A DNA stretch of 64,000 bases from the NCBI GenBank assembly GCA_021234155.1, contig JAJEKV010000002.1, forward strand, positions 24,301,159 through 24,365,158, given 5' to 3'. Below are positions 22,761 to 34,302 of this stretch, piece by piece. This stretch comes from Isoetes taiwanensis. Lineage: Eukaryota > Streptophyta > Lycopodiopsida > Isoetales > Isoetaceae. The translations under genes were made by a program, and so were the position numbers. The notes under the pieces are model-generated. The model saw only the letters and a list, made by a program, of their open reading frames with translations. It had not been told where the DNA came from and ran no database searches. Every line of letters begins with the position of its first letter. Positions within the stretch are counted from its first letter, which is position 1.

Positions 22761-22799
22761 GCACCGAACATATTTACTGCTCCATTGCGGAAAGTAAGG

Positions 22800-24950
22800 C
22801 TACAAAATGCATGCTATTAAAGTCTATCTGAAGTCTATGTTTTTCTGGAAAGTGGGATATGTTTGCCACAAGAACGAGCTAGGAAGGTAAGAAGCTCCTT
22901 GGCTTCAAATTAGAAATGCCCCTAATTGTTTTGTTCATGTGGGGTCTTTGTGCATAAGTTGTCTCTCATGGGATACATTGGTTAAATTGGTATTAAAATA
23001 ACTTCAATGGCATGAGTAATGAAAGCCTCCACTCATATATATGCAAATGCTTGGAAGACTTGGCCCTCTATCGAAAGAATTGAAGCCGTATGATGGTGAT
23101 TTTTATTCTCTTGGTCTTTGATGTGGAAAAGGACTGCCCTTCTAGGCCACGATAATATGCTTTTGGTATCAACTTGATCTTGGTTCTCATGTTGCTACAT
23201 GGAAGAAAAAGGTTGTTATTGTTCAACACCACATAGTGTGAAAGGTATTTATCCAACTTGATTCCTTCTGGTATGCATGAATATATGCTTTTTTCAATGT
23301 TTGGATTAGCCTCACGTAGTTTGATGCATGTCTTCAATGCATTTACATGTCAACAATAACATCTAACACAGAAACTAACAAAGTGTGAGACATAACACCA
23401 TCGGATGCATAGTATTCTATTATTGTTAACTATGAACTGACTTTCGGTGGTACCTTCTTCAACTAATAGGCACTCAAACATGACGACTCCTTTATATAAG
23501 AGGTCAAAAATTTCTTCAATAGTACAATGATTACCACGAAGGAGATAATCAAGCAAAGGGCTAGAAGAAAAGTTTCTTCAAGAGCATAATGATTATCAGT
23601 AAGGAGATAAATGAGCGGATTCATTTTGTCAGGCCGATTTTTTGTTGTAGATCGATGGCGATGAACGATGTTGCAGATTTATGCCTAACCTTATTTTTTG
23701 TGCAGCTAGGGCTTCCTCTAAGTGATTGTGTATGCATTTCATGCAACACGGCAACATTCTTGCAGTTCCGTAACAATCCTACAGTTTGTGCATGTTTTTG
23801 CAACCTGATATGTCTCAACATGAAATGATGCTTTGGTTTATGATGTCCCATTTCTATTATTTGAGGTCTTCAGAGTTTCAATTTACATGTGCCATGTCTT
23901 TCAACTTCTTCATAGCATAACTATAGACATTTGCCCGATCCAGTTATAGGCTTCTGATGATGCATGTAATTCCACTTGAGGCTTTTTGTGAGCCCAAAAG
24001 CGATATGTGACCCAGTATATGCAAACTCTAGCAATGATTCTATATATACTTAGCAATTACAGTTCTTTGTTTTTGCAGAGACAATGACACTTGCAAGATA
24101 AATCTCACCAGAAATCTCCAATATCTTTGCAATAAATGCATGTAGAAAAATATGGAAATGTTATGATTGTAGGTATGTTTGTCAAGGCTACTATGGTAAG
24201 CATGTTGATCTAACAGGAGATGCATCAACAATGAATATTATGTCGATGAAGATTGGCACTTTAAGGTTGTGGCATGTTTTTTAAACAATGGAAGTTTACT
24301 TTATAATGTGTATGTAGTCTATGGTTAAAGATTATTCAGAACTTCCAGAACGGTCTTAATAGCGATAAAGCAGCATTTATTATCAAATGTTTAGAAAATT
24401 TAATAGGAACCTTTAACACGAACCAATATTTTGGCACGCTTATTTCATAAGGGGGCACAAAACTTAAATCTGAACAACATCTTAACATCAATGCATCATA
24501 ATCACAACAATATAATTATCTTGACATAATCTCAATTAGTTATCTCAATATTACAATTATCTTAAAATTGCATTTTGTTCAGGAAGAATTTTTGGAAACA
24601 ATATCACAATTTCTCTTTTTGGAAACAATATCACAATTTCTCTTGCAAACACTGTCCTACTTTTGTTGCCTAAAGAAAAGCCCAGCAACGCTAGGCACAT
24701 TTTCTAGTTAGAACATAATTACATATTTGTATTTTGACACACTAGATGTATGCTCTGCCTAGCTGAGGCACATGCCCCTAATGTATTGAGGCACATGACC
24801 CTGGGTAGATACCAATGTACACAACGTACAGAAAATTCATGGGAGGACAGATTGGCTTGTGTGCTATTAAATAAATCAATCTTATAGCGAAGACCATGTT
24901 GGTTGCACTTCTGACAAGAAAAGGGCAATGCTCAAGTGTTTCAGGAAATA
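22800..24950. other. Unassigned AT-rich DNA
   Basis: Short frames on both strands show no domain I can name. No tRNA, rRNA or element end was found. Confidence 0.3.
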
Positions 24951-24955
24951 TTTTG

Positions 24956-25411
24956 CAAAGATACAAAGACCATAGGGATGCCACAAGGTATCTATATGCA
25001 AGAACCTATGTATAACTTGCTACTAAAGTATAAAAACCTTAGAATAGAGCAACAAAGATACAAAGATCATAGGGATGCCACAAGGTATCTACATGCAAGA
25101 ACCTATGTATAACTTGCCACTAAAGTACAAAAACCTTAGAATAGAGCAACTTATCCAAAGCCAGCCCTATGTACAAACCTGCATGGGTTCGGGGATCTAT
25201 AATTAGCCCCATGTACAAACCTGCATGGGTTCGGGGATCTATAATTGCTGCCCATTTGGTAGAGGAAGAGACAACCCCAAGGCGCCCATTTGGTAGAGGA
25301 AGAGACAACCCCAAGGCGCCCTCTCCATGAGACCAACTTCTACAGAAAAAAGTCTGTGCTACCTTCTGTAATGCAGTCACATCCTAATGCAATGCAGTCA
25401 CATCCTAATGT
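24956..25411. repeat. Cluster of four successive tandem duplications
   Basis: In order these are: 97-bp unit twice (24956-25052, 25053-25149); 42-bp unit twice (25163-25204, 25205-25246; contains acaaacctgcatgggttcgg); 34-bp unit twice (25251-25284, 25285-25318; cccatttggtagaggaagag); 21-bp unit twice (25370-25390, 25391-25411). Each pair is nearly identical, so the events are recent. Confidence 0.85.
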
Positions 25412-25429
25412 AAGAGTAGGATATCAACT

Positions 25430-25650
25430 TCCACAGAATGTAAGAATCGGATATTTGCATGAAATTTAGATATTTGCTTGACATATAATCTGACAAAAAA
25501 TGTGCCGCAAAATGTCTGATAATGAGTCTAATGGTTAATCTGTCGTATAAGATGACGATTAATCTGACGAAATTTATGAGAAAGTATGACGAAAGTTCTG
25601 ACAATTATTTCGTCAGCATATTCATCAGAATATTCGTTAGAATATTTGAC
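25430..25650. repeat. Degenerate TCTGAC-type repeat
   Basis: Loose recurrence of (a)atctgacga, gtctgataat, gatattcgttag and tatttgcatg words. The vocabulary resembles that of 8800-9240. Confidence 0.3.
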
Positions 25651-26014
25651 ATGGCATTTTCTAGCTTTAGGTGACCGCGTTACAAGGTTCACACTTATTT
25701 CTAGGAGTTGCAAACTTTTATACATACCAAAGGATCAAGGAATGCTCATATGCATGTAGATATGAAACATCTTACAATCTATGTCAAGCATATCGAATAG
25801 TTAGACGAGGTAAATTGTACAATGTCGTTTTGTCTTTGGAACGAGAATTAAATAAAGAGAAGTTGGTGCTAAATTCACAAAAGCAAAACCATTATATATG
25901 GGGAATATATTATGATTCTTGCAAGAAAAAAATTGTGTCAAATCATGTATCTTTGAACTCAACCTAAAACTTATTATTGCAACATCAAGCCCTCTTTTGA
26001 ATGAAATGTCCTTC

Positions 26015-26381
26015 TACCATACATCCCTCGAGCCTTGCCATTTGATGCACAAAGCCTTTTAATACCTTCCACGCATCTCTCTTGCATGACTTGAATCTGT
26101 TTTGTTTCATATGTATACTCGTACAATTTGACAACATTCTTAAAACTGTCACAGTTTTTCCCTTAAAAACCTTTCAGAAAACCTATTCTATTCTATTATA
26201 AAAAGAACATCCATCTAGCAGGGCTTAATTTGGACCCAACAAGCAAATGTAGCTTGTTCTTCATTGTTGAGAGGAGGACAATGTATTTATGGTTGTCGCG
26301 AAAAGGTGCAACAGGGTGTATTTGAAGAGCTATGTTTTGAGCATCTTGCTGACGTTCAAGATGCTTCAAACTGTACACCAA
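26015..26381 (-). pseudogene. Second CACTA DUF4218 fragment, interrupted
   Basis: 26015-26085 (catacatccctcgagccttg, gcacaaagccttttaatacc) and 26198-26250 (aaaaagaacatccatctagc, ggacccaacaagcaaatg) match two adjacent parts of 2455-2575 in the same orientation, separated here by about 110 bp of unrelated sequence. The minus-strand frame at 26196-26381 ends in the CACTA-like words ARWMFFL. This is a paralogous copy of the element at 1806-3210, with an insertion. Confidence 0.6.
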
Positions 26382-26427
26382 AAAATGATGTGCTAATCCA
26401 TCCTACAACTGAGATCTTTCCCTTCAG

Positions 26428-26977
26428 GGTTTAAAGCAGGACATTGATCCAATGAAGATGAAGAAACCTTGCAAAATCCTATAGGAGTACAGTCAAATGT
26501 GACTGGTTTGAATGTAACAGCAGAACAACCATTCATTGATGATAAGTTGGACGCAGCTATCCAAGAAGATGATGCACCACCGGCACCGAAAAACAATACA
26601 CCACTATCTGTTGAGGTGAACACATCACTGGTTGTGGTAAAGATAATAGACCCTAGTGTATACACTGAAACACTTAAGGAAGTTGAGGAAATTGAGATGA
26701 TTTTTTTATAAAAGAGAAGGGCAGAAGAACAAAGAGAAGTAAGATGGAGGAATGCAAAGAAGTTGTTCAAGCTGTAAGAAAGAGAATAAGAAGACAGGTG
26801 AAAGATGTTGCAAGCAGTCTCAATCATGGCACCACACCTATCAAAGTCCTTTCTAAAGAAAATGCAGACTCAAGCCCTCAGTTTTCAAGTGACCCTGATG
26901 TTCAGCAAGTGATTGATGCCCTTACAAAACCTGGAAAGTCAGTGTGGGATGTGCTGGCAAAGGCCACAGCTTAGTGT
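26428..26977 (+). pseudogene. Terminal exon of unknown gene with frameshift
   Basis: A polypyrimidine acceptor (ctttcccttcag) ends at 26427. From about 26450 a frame reads DEETLQNPIGVQSNVTGLNV and AAIQEDDAPPAPKNNTPL up to a stop at 26709. From 26705 another frame reads KEKGRRTKRSKMEECKEVVQ and VRKRIRRQVKDVASSLNHGT, ending KPGKSVWDVLAKATA and a stop at 26972-26974. Both frames look coding and meet in a T run, which suggests one indel in a single terminal exon (acidic, then basic, then a C-terminal domain). I do not recognise the family. The truncated LTR begins about 110 bp downstream. Confidence 0.4.
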
Positions 26978-27087
26978 TGCTTAAAACATTGCATATTATT
27001 AATTTTCCTTTTTTGCATTCGCTGTAGTTAGCAGTTGATTCTGTTATGCCAGAAAATCCTGCTGTTGATATAGAAAGGTTTTCATAT

Positions 27088-27422
27088 TTTCCAATCCAGG
27101 CTTCTTCTAGTATCACCAAATATCCCACAGGCGTATCAAAATAAAATTGCCTTTGAACCATTGAAACCTAACCATGTTAACACGCGTATTTTTTCCACGC
27201 GTATTTTATACGGCGGAACTGTATATGGGCGATGAGTGTGAAATACAGCCTCAAAATTGAATTCTAAGTGCCTCAATTGCAGCCAGCACCGCTTTTCAAC
27301 TTAGATGCTCTTTACATGCATTCACTGCCACTGCTTCTCATGAATGCTCGTATGACTTATAGCCTTAGAGATAAGTGCAGAACTCGACTGTCAAAATCAC
27401 TTATAAGCTAAATATTCTAACA
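27088..27422 (-). repeat. Copia 3' LTR, truncated
   Basis: Matches the outer 335 bp of the right LTR and ends at TGTTAGAATATT on the minus strand. About 290 bp that should follow (counterpart of 35742-36034) are missing and the left boundary at 27088 is not a TG/CA terminus. A purine tract GAAGGAGGAA (minus, 27423-27432) abuts the LTR, as expected for the polypurine tract. Confidence 0.8.
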
Positions 27423-27435
27423 TTCCTCCTTCAGC

Positions 27436-28686
27436 TTATAAGTCCAATATTTTTAGTTGTTCTTTAAATTTACTGAATTTGGCTTCTGCAAGAGCCTTGG
27501 TAAAAATATCTGCTATCTCACTGTTAGTGTCAACATACCTCATTTGTATGATCCCTTTCATTGCCAGATCTCGAATAAAATGTATATTTAGCTCAATGTG
27601 CTTGGTTCTGTCATGATGAACAGGATTTTTTACTATGGCTATACAATTTGGACTGTCTGTCATGATTTCAATGGCTCCTTCTTGATTAAGATTTAACTCT
27701 CGCAATAATCTTCTTAACCACACTAATTCTTTGGCTACTAATGAAGAAGCAGCATATTCTGCCTCTGCAGAACTCATTGCTATGGCAGCTTGCTTTTTGC
27801 ACCTCCAAGTTATTGCATTGTCTCCCAAAAATATAATATATCCTGATGTTGATCTTCTGGTACTTAGGTCTCCTCCCCAATCTGCATCACTATAGGCAGT
27901 TAGTTTTAAATTTTCTGAAGTATAACATATACCTTGAGTGGATGTTCCTTTGAGATATTTAAGCACCCTTTTTCCTGCATCCCAATGATTCCTTGTGGGA
28001 TTGTGACATCTTCTACTCAATATGTTAACTGCATATGCAATGTCAGGTCTCGTGTTGTTTGCCAAATACAATAGACATCCAACTAAGGCTCTGTAAGGTG
28101 TTTCTTCCATGTTTGCACTTGGCATGTCCTGTGAGTTTGCTGTGAGAGTATGACCAGGTGTCATGGGAATCTTCACTGCTTTAGCATCTTCTAAATTAAA
28201 TCTTTTTACCATATTATCAATATGAGTTTTCTGATACAATTTGATATACTTCTGATCCTTGTCTCTGATGACTTCTATCCCCAGGAATTTTTTTAATTCT
28301 CCTAAATCTGACATTTGAAATCTGGTTTTCAGAATACCTTTTGCTTCATTTAGAATCTTCATGGTATTTGCAATCATTATGCAATCATCAACATAGAGTG
28401 CAATAATGCAAAAATCTTCTCCCTGTTGAAATCTATAAATATTTCCATCATTCTTCAATTTTTCAAACCCATGTTCTTGCAGAAATTGATTCATACAAAG
28501 GTACCACTCTCTTGGGGATTGTTTTAATCCATAGACGGCTTTGTGTAATTTCCATACCTTATTTTCTCCTTGCTTAAAACTAGGGGCTTGCCTCATGTAT
28601 GCTTCCTCCTCTAAATTAGCATTTAAAAATGCTGTTTTAACATCCATATGATGTATTTCCATGTTCATAGCATTGGCCATGGCCAA
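27436..28686 (-). pseudogene. Copia reverse transcriptase and RNase H region
   Basis: A 416-residue open frame carries the copia RT core: MDVKTAFLNANLEEEAYMRQ, WKLHKAVYGLKQSPREWY, and the catalytic YVDD within IIALYVDDCIMIA. FLGIEVIRD follows, then the RNase H region with LTAYSDADWGGD, SSAEAEYAAS and KHIELNIHFIRD, ending near EIADIFTKAL. This would synthesise element cDNA from RNA. The segment is intact internally but lacks the start of RT, which continues in broken frames to about 29000. It is on the minus strand of a disrupted polyprotein. Confidence 0.93.
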
Positions 28687-29602
28687 TATTGATGCTTGTT
28701 AGCTTGACAATTGGAGAGTAAGTTTCTTCATAGTCTTTCCCCTTTTTGAGTATATCCTTGTGCCACTAATCGGCCTTATATCTCTTCTAGCGCCATCGGG
28801 ATTTTCTTTTATTTTAAATAACCATTTACTTCCAATTATATTTTGTTCTTGTCTAGATCAACTAGCTCATATGTTTTTGTGTCTGTAAAATGAACTTAAT
28901 TCTTCATTCATTTGTCATCCACTTGTCCTTATTTTCTCTGTTGGACTTCTTCAAAGTTTTGTGGTAAATACTCATCTTCTAGTAGTGCCATTATTTGCTC
29001 AAATTGGGCTCTTCATTAGGAACATTCCTTCTACTTCTCCCTTGTTCATCTCTACCATATGGTAGATCCCCTAAATTGCTTCCTCTATTAGCCTTTAAAA
29101 CTTGTGTCTTTCTTTTCCTTTTTATTTTTATTTCCTTATTGTCAACATTATCATTAGCAACCGCTTTCGTGAGGATTGACTTCTTGTTGCACATCTTCTT
29201 CTTTGCATATCAAACATTTTTGAGTTATTTCATCATCTTCTACTATATCAAATTTTACATTTTCATTTTCGATTGCATTCCCTCCTTAATCTTGACCTTG
29301 TTTGTACTGTGCTTATAGCACATTTTCATTGAATAAGACATCTCTTGCTAATGATAATTGTCTTGTTTGTTGGATTATATATTCTGTATCCTTTGGATTC
29401 CCATCATACCCTACTAAAACCCAACCTCAGCTTTGTCATCCAAACTTCCTTCTCAATTCTTTAGGTATATGAGCATATGCTAGGCATCCATACACTTTAT
29501 ACTTGTCAAAATTAACTTTTGTTTTAGGATTCCATAACAAACAATGTAAGTGTCCTCCAATCTTTGGTAGATGGGATTATTTTGAATTTCAACACTTGGT
29601 TC
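28687..29602 (-). pseudogene. Copia pol, degenerate integrase C-terminus to RT start
   Basis: Broken minus-strand frames carry integrase C-terminal words such as KVNFDKYKVYGCLAYAHIPK and GYDGNPKDTEYIIQQTRQLS (about 29340-29520), and the linker toward RT. Several stops and shifts occur, so the polyprotein is inactive here. Confidence 0.65.
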
Positions 29603-30202
29603 TCAAGGCTTCTTCCCATAATTTGTTTGGTAGACGGTCTGCTTTAGCATGGATCTTCTGACATCCAATATGGTTTCTTTTTCCTCTCGACACACCATTT
29701 TTATTTGTGGACTATGTCCGCATGTTAATTGCCTTTTGATGCCATGCTTTATACAATATAGTCTGAATTTATCAGCTGATCTAGTACATTTTAGTTTGTT
29801 TCCAGTTTCCCTTTCAGATTCAACCACAAACTGTTTAAATGCTTGTAGATCTTGTGACTTTGTTGCTAGAGCATAAGTTTTGCATCTCCTGCTATAATCA
29901 TCAGTGAAGGTAATAAAATACCTTTTCTTAGTTCTGCTTTTGACATTCAAGGGACCACAGAGGTCTGTGTGCACCAGTTCTAGCACTTGAGTTGCTCTGG
30001 TTTGTCTTTTGATAAATGTCAGTCTATTTAACTTCCCTAGAGCACATCCTTCACATATAGACTGATCCGAATTGCTGCTACAAGAAATCCACCCTTGTTT
30101 GATTAAGTATTTCAAATTTTTGCTATTAGTATGAGCTAGACGGTTGTGCCATAGCTCCAGCCCTTCTTCTTTGATTGCATTTAAACTCACAACATTATTC
30201 AT
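29603..30202 (-). pseudogene. Copia integrase, N-terminal part
   Basis: The frame shows the HHCC zinc-binding module (LWHNRLAHTNSKNLKYL ... CEGCALGK) and the first catalytic Asp region (ELVHTDLCGPLNVKS), then FITFTDDYSR. The distal catalytic Glu region is degraded. The enzyme would insert element cDNA into DNA. Similarity ends abruptly near 30203-30225, where foreign sequence enters. Confidence 0.85.
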
Positions 30203-30204
30203 AG

Positions 30205-30385
30205 CAAATATGTAGCATTAGACAGGGGGTTTTTTTGTATTTTTATACAGTTTTTGCTATGGTTTTCATATGATTTGATGGGCGTATTGTGTGAGGCATA
30301 CTAATTAGTATATCTAGAGCGCACACTGTATTCTCATATTCGCATGCCATATTATCTATGATTTTGCAATGGTTTAGCTTTGAAT
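30205..30385 (+). repeat. Dispersed repeat shared with 20415-20590
   Basis: Homologous, in opposite orientation, to 20415-20590 (shared words listed there). It marks the left edge of foreign DNA within the copia element, ahead of the kinase fragment. Confidence 0.6.
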
Positions 30386-30863
30386 AATTTCTCCATGAAA
30401 AAACCAATTTTTTTTAGTGCCCAAAAAACACATGCAAGCATCGAGCTCTCTTATTTTAGGGTTTGTGGAAAAGAGGGCATGCTTTAGGGTTCTACTGAGT
30501 CCATTTTTTCTTTGAATTGAGATCTTCGTTTTTCGTTTGTTCTATCCTTCGTTGGTGGACCGAAGTTCTCTTGAGGCGTACCGAAGTTTCTTTCCTATTT
30601 ACATTGTGGAATGCAATCTTTGAGTATCTGTAACCCGGGGCACGAACAAAGGCGGTGACATAGCTCAAAGGCAGGAAAGCGGTTTGCCGGTTTCAAGAAG
30701 GCCAAGAGAGATTATAATATTTCTTCGCCTCCCAACAGGCCTGACCAAAATCTTCCTTTCTCTTTTTGTTATACATAGCTTTCCTGTAAAGATTCACATC
30801 ATGTCTCTTGTTTTTGCTCACCCTCTGTTGATGCTAATATTAATGCTTTTGTGTTCCCTGTAG
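30386..30863. other. Foreign DNA ahead of the kinase exons
   Basis: Contains tattttagggtttg and ctttagggttct telo-box-like words and possibly untranslated or intronic sequence of the captured gene. No motif was recognised. Confidence 0.3.
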
Positions 30864-32104
30864 GGTTGCTTGGAACAGTTTCTCAAGAATTATGGAGGGC
30901 CCATTAAAGCCTTCAAGGGCACTCAAATTTGATCTTGATATTGCAAGGTAGAAGCAAAATTTCTGTGTCAAGGAAAACAAGGTTCTTACATATCAACTTA
31001 TTTTTCATTTCAGAGGATTAAGCTATGTTCATGAATGGAAAAACCGGAGCCAATTATGCATAGGAAATTAAAGCCAAGGTAGGTGTAGTTATAATATATC
31101 AAGTAGTCATACATCATTTGAAACTCTGGTTCAAGTTGACATTTATTAACATAATGCAGTAATCTATTACGAGACAAGGCGAGGGCACCTCAAAATAATG
31201 AGACTTTTGCTTTTCGAAAAGTCACTTGGGGTGGTGATGGATCAGAAAAATCACAAAGTGCAGTTCAAAGGCTCTTTCTATAAGCTTCATAACATGCTCT
31301 TTAAAGATTTGAGATCGCAAACTATTCTGTGAAAATTTGTCCCTTAATTAATTGGGCATAATGTCAACAAAGAATAACAACATTGGCACAACGGCAGTTA
31401 GCAACAATCTCTTTTGCTCTCCACTACTTGTGCCAGTGGTTCTTTTTTCTATGCTTGCAAAATGATTGTCACCCTACCATAAGGGTTTGCAAGTTTTGAT
31501 TGGGATGACAGCCATCTCATTGCATTGGATCGTAGTCTACTATTTCTGGAATAATTAAAGAGATATTAGGGGTTCTGGATTAATTGCTTGATTGCTAATA
31601 AACAAGTAAATTACATGGCCCGGAAGTTCTTTTACAAAAGGAATATGACAAGACAGTCGATGTCTTTTCATTTGGCTTGATACTTTTTGAGGTTTGGTTT
31701 GCTCTTTTCTCCAGGATTGCATGTTAATAACTAGATATGCTAAGCGTGGTTATATATTCTTATTCATGTTATCATAGATGATGGAGGGAAATAAACCTTT
31801 TGAAGATGAGTCACCTGAGGCTGCTGCAAAAGCATATTCAGAAGAAAAGAGATCTCCATTCAAATAAACTCGGATACTACCCTCGAGGGATTACGAGTAA
31901 GTACTTGCCTTCAACGGTAAAATTTTCTCACATTAACCTTCCTTGCTCCGTGTGTATGTTTTGATTTGCTTGATTGATTCAAAGCTGTTGTGGCATCGCG
32001 ATCCGGCACAAAGGCCACAATTCGTTGATATCATTAAAAGGATTGAAGGAATCAGAAATTCTTATGATAAGAATGCATTTAAACAGTCTTATAGCTTTCA
32101 CTGA
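30864..32104 (+). pseudogene. Raf-like (ILK-type) protein kinase gene fragment
   Basis: Six exons of the kinase domain's C-lobe can be read with correct intron borders: 30864-30947 (LEQFLKNYG, LKPSRALKFDLDIA), 31014-31078 (GLSYVHEWK, then after a shift PEPIMHRKLKPR), from 31160 (NLLRDK, then shifted GHLKI), about 31615-31691 (PEVLLQKEYDKTVDVFSFGL), 31776-31894 (MMEGNKPFEDESPEAAAKAY, then YYPRGI), and 31985-32104 (LLWHRDPAQRPQFVDIIKRI to a TGA). This order fits plant Raf-like/ILK Ser/Thr kinases. The catalytic HRD Asp is Lys (HRK), there are at least three frameshifts, and the N-lobe is absent. It lies inside a copia element on the opposite strand. Confidence 0.8.
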
Positions 32105-32129
32105 ATTAGATTCATCAAGTGTGTCTTCT

Positions 32130-32286
32130 TTTCGGATCATGCATTAAGGCAAGGCCATCGTGGGGCGGATCTTGAAAAAAAGATCATGCATACCCTTTTC
32201 TGGTCATGTAAATGTGAAAGTGCTTTGCCACAGGGATTGTGCCTGTTGTTGGGGAGATGTAACATGGGCAGATATCTGGCGTAGAG
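32130..32286 (+). repeat. Inverted copy of copia pol segment
   Basis: This segment (ttcggatcatgcattaaggc ... aacatgggcagatatctggc) is the inverted counterpart of 33992-34145, where it continues the copia protease-integrase linker. It is the outer part of the left arm of the inverted duplication. Confidence 0.7.
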
Positions 32287-33379
32287 TACGAAGAAGAAGA
32301 GTATCTCGCGCGCATTTCTGGATGCTAGATATATCTCTCGGCGGTTCAAGTTGAGTTGTGATCACACTAAAATCAAACTATTAAGGATCAATTCAAAAAC
32401 TGGACATTGTGAGCTTCTGTTTGTAGAGGAAAGTGACATATATGTAAACGTATCTAATTGTTTCACCCCTTTGCATAAGGGCAGACTTTTGCATTGCAAA
32501 GAGAAATAAAGGTTTTATAAATAAAGGTTTTATACTTCTACACAAGATATGTTGCCATCTCTTTGTTTCTAGGGGGCAGAAGGACCAAATTTTAATAAAA
32601 CAACCAACACATTAACTACCATTAACATTACTTAACTTAAACCATTGCATCTAACATTTTTAAATTACAATCCCCCTAAAACCCCCTTTGGTTTGGGTGC
32701 ATATTCACACACACGGGGAATTACGTAGGGCAGCGAGAGCCCCTAAGAACTTATAATACATGTACAAAATTAGCACCATTAAGTACATTCCCTCAAATCT
32801 TATAGTAATTTATAAACATCAATATACCGTGTATAAAAATTTGTACAGGGATACCCCATAAACGAGGATCGCTATGTATGGTCCAGATCAAGGAATAAAG
32901 GGCAAATATGCCCATCCGGCATGCTCGTTGCTGGAGTAACCCCGTGTGAATATGCACCCAAACCAAAGGGGGTTTTAGGGGGATTGTAATTTAAAAATGT
33001 TAGATGCAATGGTTTAAGTTAAGTAATGTTAATGGTAGTTAATGTGTTGGTTGTTTTATTAAAAAAAAATTTGGGCCCTTCGGGCCCTAGGGAAACAAAG
33101 AGATGGCAACATATCTTGTGTAGAAGTATAAAACCTTTATTTATAAAACCTTTATTTCTCTTTGCAATGCAAAAGTCTGCCCTTATGCAAAGGGGTGAAA
33201 CAATTAGATACGTTTACATATATGTCACTTTCCTCTACAAACAGAAGCTCACAATGTCCAGTTTTTGAATTGATCCTTAATAGTTTGATTTTAGTGTGAT
33301 CACAACTCTGAACTTGAACCATCAGAGAGATATCTAGCATCCAGGAAACGCGTGCGAGATACTCTTCTTCTTCGTGTAC
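32286..33379. repeat. About 1.09-kb palindrome centred on a foldback element
   Basis: Left-arm words gtacgaagaagaagagtatc, ctggatgctagatatatctc, gtgatcacactaaaatcaaa and gaaagtgacatatatgtaaa reappear inverted in the right arm up to 33379. Both arms join at the foldback MITE (about 32572-33093). If the hAT MITE at 33382-33985 is removed from the right arm, the inversion also includes 32130-32286 versus 33992-34145. Arms are nearly identical, so the event is recent. Confidence 0.85.
32572..33093. mobile_element. Foldback MITE, copy 2
   Basis: Same family as 18039-18502 but inverted. The arms carry tgttggttgttttatt, ggttttagggggattgtaat and aaaccaaagg. The core includes cagcgagagcccc, ccataaacgagga and ggaataaagggcaaatatgc, the reverse complement of conserved core words in copy 1. 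Ends near ccctag. Confidence 0.8.
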
Positions 33380-33381
33380 TG

Positions 33382-33985
33382 ACAAGGAATAAATTACTAA
33401 TCGCATATTTCTTATTAGCCAGAATTACTTTAGCTAAACTTGCTCGATACTAATCCCAAAACTTTCTGTGGTTTAGCTAAACTCTACAAATTTTCCCTCT
33501 TATACTTTCTAGTGTTTAGCTAAACTAACCCAAACATCAACCCAAAAATTTCTATAGTGTGGCCAACAGAAAATATTAAGCCAAATTACTATACTTTTTT
33601 TCAATATATTCCACTTATCTTAGTCATTTCCTTTGTGAAAACATTTTAAAATAATGCTAATTAGCAAAGTCTAGGACTCAATTAATTCATAATGCTAGAA
33701 ATTAAACTACTAGTCATATATTTCATATAAACTAGAATGATGTTAGCCAAACTAGCCCGAAATTCACTCTAAAAGTTTCTATGGTTTAGCTAAACAGTAC
33801 AAAATTTCACTCTCTAACTTTCTAGCGTTTGGCTAAAGAGCTCCAGGTTTGGTGTAGTCCCGAAAAAAGTTAAGCTAAAATTATTATTTTTTTCCCAATT
33901 TTTTCCATTTACTTTAGCCATTTTTTTTTGAAAATGTGCTAAAAAATCGCCAAATTGCTAAGATTAGCCCTTAAATTATTCCATG
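33382..33985. mobile_element. hAT-type MITE, long copy
   Basis: Ends CAAGGAATAAATTACTAATC and (inverted) CATGGAATAATTTAAGGGCT form imperfect terminal inverted repeats. Flanks gtgtactg (33374-33381) and gtgtactc (33986-33993) form an 8-bp target duplication with one mismatch. It is non-coding, with many gtttagctaaac words. It inserted into the right arm of the palindrome. Confidence 0.75.
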
Positions 33986-33991
33986 GTGTAC

Positions 33992-34264
33992 TCCACAGCA
34001 GATATCTGCCCATGTTACATCTCCCCCAACAACAGGCACAATCCCCAGGCGTACTTTCACATTTACATGACCAGCAAAAGGGTATGCATGATCTTTTTCA
34101 GCATCACCGCCCACAGTGGCCTTGCCTTGATGCATGATCCGAAACTTCAATTCATCTTTGAGATAAATATTACATTGCTTTGATTCAAAAGTGACCTTAT
34201 AGGGTAGGCCAACCAATTGACTAACTGAAATCAGATTTTTAATTATTGTAGGCACACAAAGCAC
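33992..34264 (-). pseudogene. Copia protease-integrase linker fragment
   Basis: Minus-strand text MLCVPTIIKNLISVSQLVGL, KVTFESKQCNIYLKD and KFRIMHQGKA is the typical copia segment between protease and integrase. The downstream part is the one duplicated inverted at 32130-32286. Confidence 0.7.
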
Positions 34265-34302
34265 ATTTTGTTTAATTCAAATCTTCAAGTTGCAGCAAAC
34301 CT

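Noticed and set aside
24956-25411. CRISPR-like array
   Set aside because: Repeats are in pairs of different unit length without regular spacers, and the DNA is eukaryotic nuclear.
32137-33406. Short open frames in the palindrome as genes
   Set aside because: They come from inverted copia pol and MITE sequence and recur mirrored in the other arm.
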